Assembly: GCF_008369125.1 (NCBI RefSeq)
Contig: NZ_VOAY01000004.1
Location: 434,001-498,000 of the forward strand
Source: Allopusillimonas sp008369125
Lineage (GTDB): Bacteria; Pseudomonadota; Gammaproteobacteria; Burkholderiales; Burkholderiaceae_B
Reading direction: 5' to 3'
Length of the DNA stretch: 64,000 nucleotides
The notes under the pieces are model-generated. The model worked only from the letters and a program-made list of their open reading frames with translations. It ran no database searches and had not been told where the DNA came from. Below, piece by piece: positions 26,438 to 34,709 of the stretch. Every line of letters begins with the position of its first letter. Within the stretch, counting starts at the first letter, position 1. The position numbers and the translations under genes are program-made.

Positions 26438-26677
26438 TTAGATTTTATTTTCAATTAAACCGGCAGATTTTAACCTAGGCCATATTTTCAGCATTTTCTT
26501 AAATTCTGTTCCGTAGGCAATTCCAATACCCAACTCTTCACAAAATTCTTTTCCTCCGACTGCCTGCAACTCTTGTGCATACTTCAAAATTTGAAGATGC
26601 AACTCGCCAACATATCCATTTCGTGGAGCCTCATTCAGTGCTTTCTTAATAGCCTCTGTTATTTCAGCGCTCATCAT
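26438..26677 (-). CDS. Small island protein of unknown function
   Basis: This 79-aa protein has a good AAGGAA ribosome binding site seven bases before its ATG and its own terminator, so it is a credible gene. The sequence looks fully helical, with a short GYVGELHLQILKYAQELQ segment, and could be a small DNA-binding or accessory protein. I do not recognise the family. Its position next to the right end of the island, away from the integrase, would suit an excision factor or regulator, but that is only a guess from location. Confidence 0.6.
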   Translation of the reverse strand: MMSAEITEAIKKALNEAPRNGYVGELHLQILKYAQELQAVGGKEFCEELGIGIAYGTEFKKMLKIWPRLKSAGLIENKI

Positions 26678-26771
26678 ATCTATGTTCCTTTTTTATTTAT
26701 GCACAATGCTTTGTGATTTTTGCATAAATCATAGAACTGTACAACTGCTATCTCACGTAGTACGATCAACT

Positions 26772-26800
26772 TGCTACCACTGGTATCGATTTTGGTAGCA
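26772..26800. repeat. Right pair of TGGTAGCA octamers
   Basis: The octamer occurs inverted as TGCTACCA at 26772-26779 and direct at 26793-26800, about 75-100 bp inside attR. Together with the left pair they suggest arm-type binding sites for the island integrase. Confidence 0.5.
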
Positions 26801-26873
26801 GGTTTTTTTAATCAATCGCTACTAACCTATTGATTTCAAAGCGAAAGCGGTTTTATGGGTGCTGTTTTTGAAC

Positions 26874-26893
26874 AGTCCCGTCCGCTCCGCCAA
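26874..26893 (+). repeat. Attachment site attR
   Basis: An exact 20-bp copy of the tRNA-Asp 3' end (same sequence as 22861-22880), with no tRNA body before it. It marks the right junction; chromosomal sequence resumes after it with the original tRNA terminator. Confidence 0.9.
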
Positions 26894-26900
26894 AGAATTC

Positions 26901-26936
26901 AAAGGGTTAGCGCAGAAATGCTCTAGCCCTTTTTCT
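26901..26936 (+). terminator. Displaced original tRNA-Asp terminator
   Basis: AAAGGGTTAG pairs with CTAGCCCTTT (one G-T pair), followed by T residues. It sits eight bases past attR, where the tRNA-Asp gene would have ended before the island arrived. Confidence 0.75.
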
Positions 26937-26960
26937 TTCCTGAAAGTCTGGCTCTATCCC

Positions 26961-27000
26961 AAAATTGAACTGACCCCAATTAGTTGGACAGTTGAAGCGG
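26961..27000. mobile_element. Possible IS3-family end remnant
   Basis: The string TGAACTGACCCC followed shortly by TTGGACAG is reminiscent of IS3-family terminal sequence. No transposase is present, so it would be a scar. Recognition is by eye only. Confidence 0.3.
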
Positions 27001-27065
27001 TTGATTACACCATCCCAACCGCACAGGTACAAGACCCTCATGCGGCATCCTCCACAAGAGATCGC

Positions 27066-28094
27066 TTAGCGTAATTCGGCCATCTTGCTCACCAAGGCGG
27101 CATTCGCTTTGTCCAAGGCATCAATCGCTGCCAGAGCATATTTATCCGGGTCCGCATGAAATACGAATTCACGCGTCTGATTCGTCCCCCCTCCTAATAC
27201 GGCGGTGAATACGTTTAGTGCGGTTTCCAAACCTACCTCCGCAGAGGATGTCGTGTTCTCGATCGTAGCAAAGGCGATGTCTGACCCGATAGGCTGGCCT
27301 AAAGTCAACTTGCCGACCTTATTGCCGAAAGTGCTCATGTAGCCGCTGCCAATTCCCAGAAGCCCTGCGTCCACCGACATTACCTGCCCGACGCCCAGCG
27401 TGCTGAAAGAGCCACCGGCGTGTCCACCTGCTCCGGCAAAATCGAGCAGATAGGTGACATTGATTACGTGAGCGCCCGTTTGTTCGCCAAACTTGGCGAC
27501 GGCAATACCTGGGTTTGAGGTGCCTAGGCCACCAGTGACACCTTGAATCTCACCAAAGAAAACGGGCTGCTTGGGCCCGATCTGCGAGGGGGAGTAGAAG
27601 GTACCGACACCGTAGGAGGAAAACAGTCCGGATTGATCGTGCTTATACGGAAAGTCGTATTCCGTTGTACCTGCGTATGCCGGGTTGCCGGTGAAAGTCT
27701 CGCGCGGCAGGACCTCGTAGCCCTGGGCGATTAAAGCTTGAACGAATTTTTCGTGAGCCTCGTTCACGATACGCTGATGGACCTCAGGGCTGACACCGTC
27801 AAGCTTGACCAGCCCCGTAGAGTTGCCCCCCATGCCGCCCGAGAACATTCCTCCAGCCTTTTTCTGCAGCTTCTTGCTTTGGTTGAAGCCAACCTTGAAA
27901 CCGCCTATCACTACCTTCTGCACTTCGGCGAATGCCTTGGGCGTATCAACATCAATATCGCTCTTAGTGCTGAGGCCCAGAAAACCTCCCGTACGTTTTT
28001 CGGTCGTCATTACCGTATCTTGCGAGGTGACCGAACAACCCACTAGGCCAAACGCCAGGACCACAGGAACCACACGTCGTAAAATATATTTCAT
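27066..28094 (-). CDS. Predicted lipoprotein of unknown function
   Basis: The 342-aa protein has a signal peptide and a lipobox with the acylated cysteine at C20 (FGLVGC). The mature part has Gly-rich segments (GGMFSGGMGGNS, GGHAGGSFSTLG) and a C-terminal helix that ends in MAELR. The residue after Cys is Ser, which predicts outer-membrane sorting by the Lol rule. I do not recognise a named family. It stands alone next to the mobile island and an IS-like scar, so it may itself be accessory. Confidence 0.65.
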   Translation of the reverse strand: MKYILRRVVPVVLAFGLVGCSVTSQDTVMTTEKRTGGFLGLSTKSDIDVDTPKAFAEVQKVVIGGFKVGFNQSKKLQKKAGGMFSGGMGGNSTGLVKLDGVSPEVHQRIVNEAHEKFVQALIAQGYEVLPRETFTGNPAYAGTTEYDFPYKHDQSGLFSSYGVGTFYSPSQIGPKQPVFFGEIQGVTGGLGTSNPGIAVAKFGEQTGAHVINVTYLLDFAGAGGHAGGSFSTLGVGQVMSVDAGLLGIGSGYMSTFGNKVGKLTLGQPIGSDIAFATIENTTSSAEVGLETALNVFTAVLGGGTNQTREFVFHADPDKYALAAIDALDKANAALVSKMAELR

Positions 28095-28534
28095 GGTGCC
28101 TCATCCTGCGAAAAAAGGGGAAGAGTTACAGTATATTTACAGCCTTAAGACAGTTGAAATATTCTGTAATATTGTTATTTTTTTGTCAAACCTAGGAAAA
28201 CCCTGACGGGTAAGCCATTCAATTGGGCTGGCCCTTTTTGCTTGTCCACCCTTAAATATTCAAAATCTGAAATACACTTGAGTGCAGATATTTACGACCG
28301 TGGTCATGTCGCCCGACCAGACGATTATCATGCAGTACCAAACGAACCCGTGTACGGCAGACTGACCAACAGACAATAAGCCGTCCACTGTGCCCTTGCT
28401 ACGCCACGTAAACCGCAAGAACCTTACTCAACACTAGGTAGGTCAATACCTATCCATGTCTCGTCTGGCGGGTTCGTTACGTTGACGCTCGAATTTTAGT
28501 GGTCAGGCCAACCAGACAGGAAGCCAGCCGAGTC
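28095..28534. other. Intergenic region between lipoprotein and fetAB
   Basis: This divergent region of about 440 bp should hold the promoters of the lipoprotein gene and of fetAB. No clear RNA, operator or gene was recognised. An in-frame GTG at 28499 could extend fetA slightly. Confidence 0.4.
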
Positions 28535-29224
28535 ATGCGCCACTCACCAGCCCAAACCGCCGCGCCCCCGCCTCGAGCGCCGCTGTTGCGCACACAGCAT
28601 CTAGGGTTTCAAATCGGCGGCCAGCTGCTATGGCATGATTTAGCAATAACCCTGCAACCGGGTGAGCGACTTGGCATCACCGGCCCTTCGGGCTGTGGCA
28701 AGACATTGCTGCTGCGCACGCTGGCTGGCCTGGAGCCGCTGCAGCAAGGCAAGCTTGAATATCGTGGCCGTGCATTAACAAACTGGCAGATGCCGGCATA
28801 CCGTGCCCAGGTCGCGTACATCCCTCAACGCCCGGCCCTGCGTGAGGGCAGTGTAGAGGCTGCGTTGCGCGCCCCTTTTAGTTTTCATGCCCATGCACAC
28901 AGCTCGTTCCCACTTGATCGCGCCCACGAGCTGCTGGCCGCGCTGGGGCGCGAGGATCGTTTCCTGCAGCAGCGCTGCGAGCGACTATCTGGTGGTGAGG
29001 CACAAATTGTGGCGTTGCTGCGCGCACTGCTGCTGGAGCCAGAAGTGTTACTGCTGGATGAGCCGACCGCCTCGCTCGATGCCAATGCCGTAACGGCGAT
29101 CGAGCTGCTTATCGAACATTGGATGGCCGATGCCGCTGATCGCGCCTGTATCTGGACTAGTCATGACAGCATCCAACTGCAGCGCACCTGTGACCGCCTG
29201 ATCACGCTGGAGCTTGCCGAATGA
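28535..29224 (+). CDS. fetA: Iron export ABC transporter ATP-binding subunit
   Basis: This ATPase has about 229 residues, with Walker A GPSGCGKT, a Q-loop in YIPQRPALREG, the signature LSGGEAQ and Walker B VLLLDEPTASLD. The partner gene directly downstream overlaps by ATGA and encodes an UPF0014/FetB permease. FetAB (YbbL-YbbM) in E. coli is linked to iron export and oxidative stress resistance. The ATG at 28535 is preferred to the in-frame GTG 36 bases earlier, but neither has a strong ribosome binding site. Confidence 0.85.
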   Translation: MRHSPAQTAAPPPRAPLLRTQHLGFQIGGQLLWHDLAITLQPGERLGITGPSGCGKTLLLRTLAGLEPLQQGKLEYRGRALTNWQMPAYRAQVAYIPQRPALREGSVEAALRAPFSFHAHAHSSFPLDRAHELLAALGREDRFLQQRCERLSGGEAQIVALLRALLLEPEVLLLDEPTASLDANAVTAIELLIEHWMADAADRACIWTSHDSIQLQRTCDRLITLELAE

Positions 29225-30030
29225 ACACCAGCTACATCAACCTAAGCAACTGGCAGCTGGGTTTTGCGGCCTCGCTGATTGTGGCCAATCTGGCGATTTC
29301 AATGTGGCTGCGCCTGGGGCTGGCTCGCAGCCTGCTGGTGGCCAGCATACGCATGACGGTACAGCTACTGCTGGTCGGCTTCATTCTTGAATCGATTTTT
29401 GCATTACGCACGCCATTACCAGTGGTCGGCATCGGTCTGGTGATGGCGGCGCTGGCCAGCGCGGCTGCAGTACGCCGCACCCGGCGGCGCTTTCAGGGCA
29501 TCTACTGGAACAGCCTGCTATCAGTGCTGGGCGCGGCCTTCGTAGTCACTGGGGCAGCATTGGCAGGCATTATCAACGTTCACCCGTGGTTTTCTCCTCA
29601 GTACGCGATTCCGGTTCTGGGCATGGTACTGGGCAACTTGCTCACTGGCGTATCACTGGCGCTGGATCGCTTCATGGAAGGGGTGGCGCGCGAATCTGAT
29701 GTGATCGAGGCCGACCTGGCGCTGGGCGCCACGCGCTGGGAGGCAGCTCACCCGCTAATCGTCGAGACCATGCGCACTGCGCTCATTCCTACCATTAATG
29801 CCATGATGGTAATGGGCGTGGTGAGCCTGCCGGGCATGATGACCGGCCAGATGCTGGCAGGCGCCTCGCCCGCAGCAGCCGTGCGCTACCAGATCATTAT
29901 CATGTTCATCATTGCTGCAGCTACCGCACTAGGCACACTCGGGGTAACGCTACTGGCCTTCCGCTCGCTGTTCAACGCGCAGCATCAACTCTGCACGGGG
30001 CGGTTACGCATCAACGGTAAATCTGCTTGA
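29221..30030 (+). CDS. fetB: Iron export ABC transporter permease (UPF0014)
   Basis: This 269-aa protein has about seven membrane segments and the conserved UPF0014 blocks: the SIRMTVQLLLVGFIL start, PVLGMVLGNLLTGVSLALDR, and the ALGATRWEAA coupling motif followed by MMTGQMLAGASPAAAVRYQI. It is translationally coupled to fetA and forms the membrane part of the exporter. The E. coli homologue has 259 residues. Confidence 0.92.
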   Translation: MNTSYINLSNWQLGFAASLIVANLAISMWLRLGLARSLLVASIRMTVQLLLVGFILESIFALRTPLPVVGIGLVMAALASAAAVRRTRRRFQGIYWNSLLSVLGAAFVVTGAALAGIINVHPWFSPQYAIPVLGMVLGNLLTGVSLALDRFMEGVARESDVIEADLALGATRWEAAHPLIVETMRTALIPTINAMMVMGVVSLPGMMTGQMLAGASPAAAVRYQIIIMFIIAAATALGTLGVTLLAFRSLFNAQHQLCTGRLRINGKSA

Positions 30031-30153
30031 ATAGAGACATCGTTGAAATGCGCCCAAGCGCAACGGCCAAGGACTTAACCCACGCCCGCACGCTTGCTGA
30101 AAAATCACCACACCCTGTATGCTGCAGGCGAAACGCCTTCGCACAGATACACC

Positions 30154-30579
30154 ATGCCCAATACCAGCAATAGCGTGTGCATTCGCCAAGCCTTTGACGC
30201 CGCCCGGTATGTCATCGAGGCTCCTGGCGCCGACATTGTTTTGCACATTGGGCAAGCCAGCACTGCGGCCCGGGCACTTCTTATAGCCCTTGAGGCTAAC
30301 TGTGCCGCACTTATCACTGCCTACAACCCTGGAGGGTGTGTCGTAGACCATGCCATCAACCAGGCAGCTCAGCGCGCGCTACAGCGCGACACTGAGGCGC
30401 TGGGCCTAACATCTATGCAGGGGTATAACAGTGCCGAGGATGGAAGCCCGCCTATCGAGCCCACCGTGGTGCTGTTCAGGCCTTCACAAGCAGAGGCCGA
30501 CGCGCTCGCCCAACGCTATGGGCAACTGGCTTATGTACTGTTGGGCCAAGAAGGCATGCCCGTGCTTAGATGGCTCTGA
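30154..30579 (+). CDS. DUF3293 domain protein
   Basis: This cytosolic protein of about 141 residues matches the DUF3293 pattern: ALITAYNPGG in the middle, a region like QGYNSAEDGSPPIEPTVVLF, and a C-terminal YGQLAYVLLGQEGMPVLRWL. The function of the family is unknown. The ATG at 30154 is taken as start because the in-frame TTG 60 bases upstream adds sequence without family character. It stands between fetB and bioB with no sign of an operon. Confidence 0.7.
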   Translation: MPNTSNSVCIRQAFDAARYVIEAPGADIVLHIGQASTAARALLIALEANCAALITAYNPGGCVVDHAINQAAQRALQRDTEALGLTSMQGYNSAEDGSPPIEPTVVLFRPSQAEADALAQRYGQLAYVLLGQEGMPVLRWL

Positions 30580-30841
30580 CGCACAACGCCGCGCATCAGG
30601 CAAAAAATAATGCTTGGAGGCTCATCGCGGGGCGCCAAACACCAAAGTAACAAATTGACACTAATTTACGACGCGACCGACTTCGACACAGTTGCATTAC
30701 TCTGAAGCGCTGTAGGCAGCAAAATCCATCAAATACGATTAAATAGTCTTTATTTTCCTCCTTATTCTCTCAATTTCGCGCTTGTGAACTCGCCTTCATA
30801 CTCCTAACATAGCCGCTCCATATTGCTTAGGAATCGTCAGC

Positions 30842-31924
30842 ATGCCCCGCTCAACCATGACGGCTACAGAGGTAGCCAGGCATTCGCCCACCAACCACGC
30901 CAACGACGCCTGGAAACTCGACGACATCCTCGCCTTGTACGAGCTCCCATTTATGGATCTGCTGCTTCGTGCCCAAGTCGTGCACCGGCAAAACCATGAA
31001 CCCAACACGGTTCAACTGTCTACGCTGCTCTCCATCAAGACAGGGGGGTGTCCGGAAGACTGTGCGTATTGCCCGCAATCATCGCGCTATGACACACAAG
31101 TCGAAAAAGAAGCCCTGCTGCCCGTGCAAGAAGTGCTTGAGGCGGCTCGAAGGGCCAAAGAAAGCGGAGCACAGCGCTTTTGCATGGGCGCTGCGTGGCG
31201 CTCACCCACTGCCCGCCAAGTCGATCTGGTCGCCGAAATGGTCACAGCCATTAAAGGTATGGGGCTGGAAACCTGCGTCACCCTGGGCATGCTCAAGCCC
31301 GGCCAAGCCGAAATGTTGCGCGATGCCGGCCTTGATTACTACAACCACAACCTCGACACATCGCCCGAATTCTACGGCACCATCATCAGCACACGCACCT
31401 ACCAAGACCGCCTCGACACGCTCGAGCGTGTGCGGGCAGCGGGCATTAACGTATGCAGCGGGGGCATTGTGGGCATGGGCGAAACGCGTCGCGACCGAGC
31501 GCGCCTGATACAGCAGTTAGCAAACCTGTCACCGTACCCCGACTCTGTGCCCGTCAACAACCTGGTCAAGGTGCCAGGCACTCCGCTCGCTCAAGGCGAA
31601 GACATCGACCCTTTCGAGTTTGTGCGCACAGTCGCTGTAGCGCGCATCACCATGCCGCGCGCCGTCGTACGGCTTTCCGCAGGGCGCGAAGAAATGGACG
31701 ACTCACTGCAAGCTTTGTGCTTTCTGGCAGGTGCCAACTCAATTTTCTACGGTGATCAGTTGTTGACAACGGGCAACCCCAACGTCATCCGCGACAAGCA
31801 GCTGCTGCAGCGGCTGGATATGTCGGCCACAGGCAGCACACCAGCTAGCGATACGGCCCAGGCCGGTTCTTCCTCCGCCGCTCAAGCACCCTCCGACACA
31901 CCTTGCCACGAGACGGCACGCTAA
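30842..31924 (+). CDS. bioB: Biotin synthase
   Basis: BioB is the radical-SAM enzyme that inserts sulphur into dethiobiotin. The 360-aa product shows the cluster motif CPEDCAYC, GAQRFCMGAAWRSP, the YYNHNLDTSPEFY segment and a NLVKVPGTPL block. The last 35 or so residues are Ala/Ser/Thr rich and go beyond the E. coli protein (346 aa). No other biotin genes are nearby. The start ATG at 30842 has a weak GGAA site before it. Confidence 0.97.
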   Translation: MPRSTMTATEVARHSPTNHANDAWKLDDILALYELPFMDLLLRAQVVHRQNHEPNTVQLSTLLSIKTGGCPEDCAYCPQSSRYDTQVEKEALLPVQEVLEAARRAKESGAQRFCMGAAWRSPTARQVDLVAEMVTAIKGMGLETCVTLGMLKPGQAEMLRDAGLDYYNHNLDTSPEFYGTIISTRTYQDRLDTLERVRAAGINVCSGGIVGMGETRRDRARLIQQLANLSPYPDSVPVNNLVKVPGTPLAQGEDIDPFEFVRTVAVARITMPRAVVRLSAGREEMDDSLQALCFLAGANSIFYGDQLLTTGNPNVIRDKQLLQRLDMSATGSTPASDTAQAGSSSAAQAPSDTPCHETAR

Positions 31925-31945
31925 AACTCAGGCGATCACACTTCA

Positions 31946-32794
31946 ATGCACACTCTCATTATCAGCATCGCCTGTAGCGTTGCCGTATCAATCTTGCTCA
32001 AGATGGCCCGAAGGCAGAACATTGCCATTGATCAGGCCATCGCCGTCAATTACGTCGTGGCGGCCGCGCTCTGTCTTATTGTGCTTAGGCCGCAGCCTGC
32101 CTCGCTGCTCAGCCCCTCTACCCCGTGGTGGATACTGGCGTTGCTTGGTGTTTTGCTGCCCACCATATTTCTGGCTATGGCCGGCGCAGTTCGGCACGCA
32201 GGCATCGTGCTAAGCGATGCAGCACAACGGCTATCGCTGTTCATACCGCTGATCGCCGCTTTCGTCATTTTCAGCGAGGACGTTTCCGGCACCAAGCTGA
32301 TGGGCATTGCCATTGCGCTGGTCGCACTTGTCTGTCTGCTGCTGCGTCCCCGCCAATCTTCAGGGTCCGGTGACACGTTCAAAACCACAGGCTTGCTGCT
32401 TGCGGTTTGGGTGGGCTACGGCACCATAGACATACTATTTAAGCAACTGGCAAAAAGCGGTGCCGTGTTTTCCAGCAGTCTGTTCGCCGCCTTCGCACTG
32501 GCAGGGATTCTAATTTTTATTTACCTGACGCTCAGGCGCACGGTATGGCAGCGGCGCAACATTGTGGCGGGCCTGGTGCTGGGCCTGCTTAACTTCGGCA
32601 ACATTTACTTTTATATCCGCGCCCATCAGGTCTTTCCCGACAACCCCACGCTGGTTTTTTCAGCCATGAACATCGGGGTTATTTCTTTGGGAACCTTGGT
32701 CGGTGCGGGCTTCTTTCGTGAGCGTCTGTCGTGGGTAAACGCACTAGGCATTGTGCTTGCCATTAGCGCCATTGTGATCCTCATCCCTCGCTGA
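31946..32794 (+). CDS. DMT-superfamily (EamA-like) transporter
   Basis: The 282-aa protein is almost entirely hydrophobic and has about ten membrane segments in two similar halves, as in the drug/metabolite transporter superfamily. The substrate cannot be inferred. It starts 22 bp after bioB on the same strand and could be co-transcribed with it, which leaves room for a role in vitamin or precursor transport, but there is no direct support for that. Confidence 0.82.
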   Translation: MHTLIISIACSVAVSILLKMARRQNIAIDQAIAVNYVVAAALCLIVLRPQPASLLSPSTPWWILALLGVLLPTIFLAMAGAVRHAGIVLSDAAQRLSLFIPLIAAFVIFSEDVSGTKLMGIAIALVALVCLLLRPRQSSGSGDTFKTTGLLLAVWVGYGTIDILFKQLAKSGAVFSSSLFAAFALAGILIFIYLTLRRTVWQRRNIVAGLVLGLLNFGNIYFYIRAHQVFPDNPTLVFSAMNIGVISLGTLVGAGFFRERLSWVNALGIVLAISAIVILIPR

Positions 32795-32933
32795 TCCCGC
32801 TTGGGCGTAGAAACTTACCCAAACCACTCAGAAGCAGACCCAGGCCAGGCCAGCGTACCCAAAAGCTCAGGGCTTTCTTTCAGACCGCAGAGTATTAAGT
32901 ACACACGGCTCAGAGGTGTTATGCAGACCAAGT

Positions 32934-32958
32934 GCCCCACGAGGTTGTTTTGTGGGGC
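32934..32958. terminator. Hairpin between convergent transporter genes
   Basis: GCCCCAC and GTGGGGC form a 7-bp stem with an 11-nt loop between the convergent DMT and MFS genes. No T-run follows, so the terminator call is weak. Confidence 0.35.
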
Positions 32959-32978
32959 GCTAGGTCTGGCGCGAATTA

Positions 32979-34661
32979 TTAACCAATAGCCGGATCTGGC
33001 TTTTGGTTTGGCCCAATCGATGGTTCTGAGTCGCTCTGCTGCGATCGTCTGTGCCTGGCCGCATTCGATGCTGAGTACGATGCATCGCTTGCGTCAGCCG
33101 CTGTCGTAGCTGTTCCGATTGAACCTGATGCTACTGACCCCGCTGTTGCCGCTTCTGGCGCGGTCGGCCTTGGCAATGCTGACTCTGGTGCCGCAGCTCC
33201 GACTTTCACTTCTGGCGATACCGATCTCGGCAATGCCGACTCCGGTGCATCTGCCGCTAAATCGCCCGTCTCAGCCGCGACGCTTGTGACCAACCCTGGC
33301 GCTGCCGAAGCCACCGCTGACGCAGTTTCTTCCAAACCAGCTCCAGCCTGCACCGCTTCGTCAGGATCGGGCGGCAGGGAGCCTGCCGGCATTTCTTCGG
33401 GCGGGGTTTCAAACGACACATCGCTCTCCACGTCTACGCGAGGGTCAAGCGATGCCACAATGTTGGAGCTTTGCAGGCTGTCAGACATAGGCACGAAATG
33501 CGTAGGGGCGTCTTCACTCAGGTTGGCGCCCGTAACCTGCTGCGGACGAATTACGGCTACCAGCACAAACGCACAGCCAGAAACAAACACAAAGTACACC
33601 TCAGGGTGCAACTCGCGCATGAGCAAGCCGGCAAACATGGGCCCCACACATGCGCCCATGCCGTACACCATGTAGAGGATCGCACTCAGTCCTACACGCC
33701 TGTCGGGATCGACGTTGTCGTTGGCGAAAGCAGCCCCCAACGGGTAAAGCGTAAACTGCAACGCGCCCAATATGCATGAAAATACCACCAGGCCCCAGTA
33801 TGGAATTGTCCACCAGCCCCACAAGGGGATAGTGGACAAGGCCAGGATCAGTGCACACAAACGTATCATGCCGGCGCGATTGACACGGTCGGCCAGCCAC
33901 CCCAGCGGCCACTGCGCCAACAGCCCAGCCGCCACCGATGCCGCCAAAAATACAGCAACCTCGCTATTGTTAAGCCCTTGCTTGAGCGCGAACACGGGCG
34001 CAAGCCCATAAAATGCACCCGTTACCATGCCGGCGACAAACAGAATGATTAGCGACATGGGCACCCGTGCCAGATAATACTTGGCATGAATGGGGGCCGG
34101 CACCTGAATAGTGGGGTGCATGCGACGTGTCAACGCCACAGGCACCAGACACAGCGCCGAGCACATAGCGGCAAAGATCAATGGCTCGTAGTTCAGGCTG
34201 GGGAACAGCGTGAGCGACAACTGCCCCAGCACGGTGCCACAGCTTGAACAAATCATATAAAAGCCGAAAACACGACCGCGTTGGGCGTTTTCTGTTTGCT
34301 CATTAAGCCAGCTTTCTATCACCATAAACTGAGTGACCATGGCAATGCCGGCAAGAAACCTGAAACCCAGCCAGGCCCACAGGTTATTAACGAGGGCCAA
34401 GACCAGTATGGTAATAGTCACAATGGCTGCTGTCGCCGCATACGCGCGAATGTGCCCGACCTGGATAATGATTTTGTGCCCTATACGCGCCCCAAAGACC
34501 AGCCCGAGATAATAAATGGCAATCAGACTGCCCACCCAAAGTTCCGACACCGACTCGGCGGTCAGCCTTAGACCCATGTAAGTGTTGAACAAGCCCGACC
34601 CGACCAGCAACAACACGGTGGCAAGATAGAGTGAAAAAAACGAGGCAATCATTTGCACCAT
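32979..34661 (-). CDS. MFS transporter (YcaD-like) with long C-terminal tail
   Basis: The first 380 or so residues form a twelve-segment major facilitator protein of the YcaD type (LRLTAESVSELWVGSLIAIYYLGLVFG at the start). After the last segment (FVLVAVIRPQQV) comes a hydrophilic tail of about 180 residues rich in Ala, Ser, Pro and Glu. It contains repeated PESALPR units and ends in a Ser/Arg/Gln-rich stretch. YcaD in E. coli has 382 residues, so the tail is an addition. The substrate is unknown. Confidence 0.83.
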   Translation of the reverse strand: MVQMIASFFSLYLATVLLLVGSGLFNTYMGLRLTAESVSELWVGSLIAIYYLGLVFGARIGHKIIIQVGHIRAYAATAAIVTITILVLALVNNLWAWLGFRFLAGIAMVTQFMVIESWLNEQTENAQRGRVFGFYMICSSCGTVLGQLSLTLFPSLNYEPLIFAAMCSALCLVPVALTRRMHPTIQVPAPIHAKYYLARVPMSLIILFVAGMVTGAFYGLAPVFALKQGLNNSEVAVFLAASVAAGLLAQWPLGWLADRVNRAGMIRLCALILALSTIPLWGWWTIPYWGLVVFSCILGALQFTLYPLGAAFANDNVDPDRRVGLSAILYMVYGMGACVGPMFAGLLMRELHPEVYFVFVSGCAFVLVAVIRPQQVTGANLSEDAPTHFVPMSDSLQSSNIVASLDPRVDVESDVSFETPPEEMPAGSLPPDPDEAVQAGAGLEETASAVASAAPGLVTSVAAETGDLAADAPESALPRSVSPEVKVGAAAPESALPRPTAPEAATAGSVASGSIGTATTAADASDASYSASNAARHRRSQQSDSEPSIGPNQKPDPAIG

Positions 34662-34709
34662 GGCGTACCGCAGGGCTCCGTATGACTATTGGCAAAAAAA
34701 CAGGGTTAA

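Larger units (their letters stand above)
22861..26893. mobile_element. Compact integrative mobilizable element at tRNA-Asp
   Basis: This island of about 4.0 kb is bounded by exact 20-bp copies of the tRNA-Asp 3' end. It is clearly AT rich compared with the GC-rich chromosome, and encodes a tyrosine recombinase, a MobV-type relaxase and a 79-aa protein. It has no type IV secretion or coupling-protein genes, so it would need a helper conjugative system. TGGTAGCA octamers occur in pairs near both ends, as expected for recombinase arm sites, and an oriT-like sequence lies upstream of the relaxase gene. The interpretation combines direct observation (repeats, genes) with inference (mobility). Confidence 0.85.
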
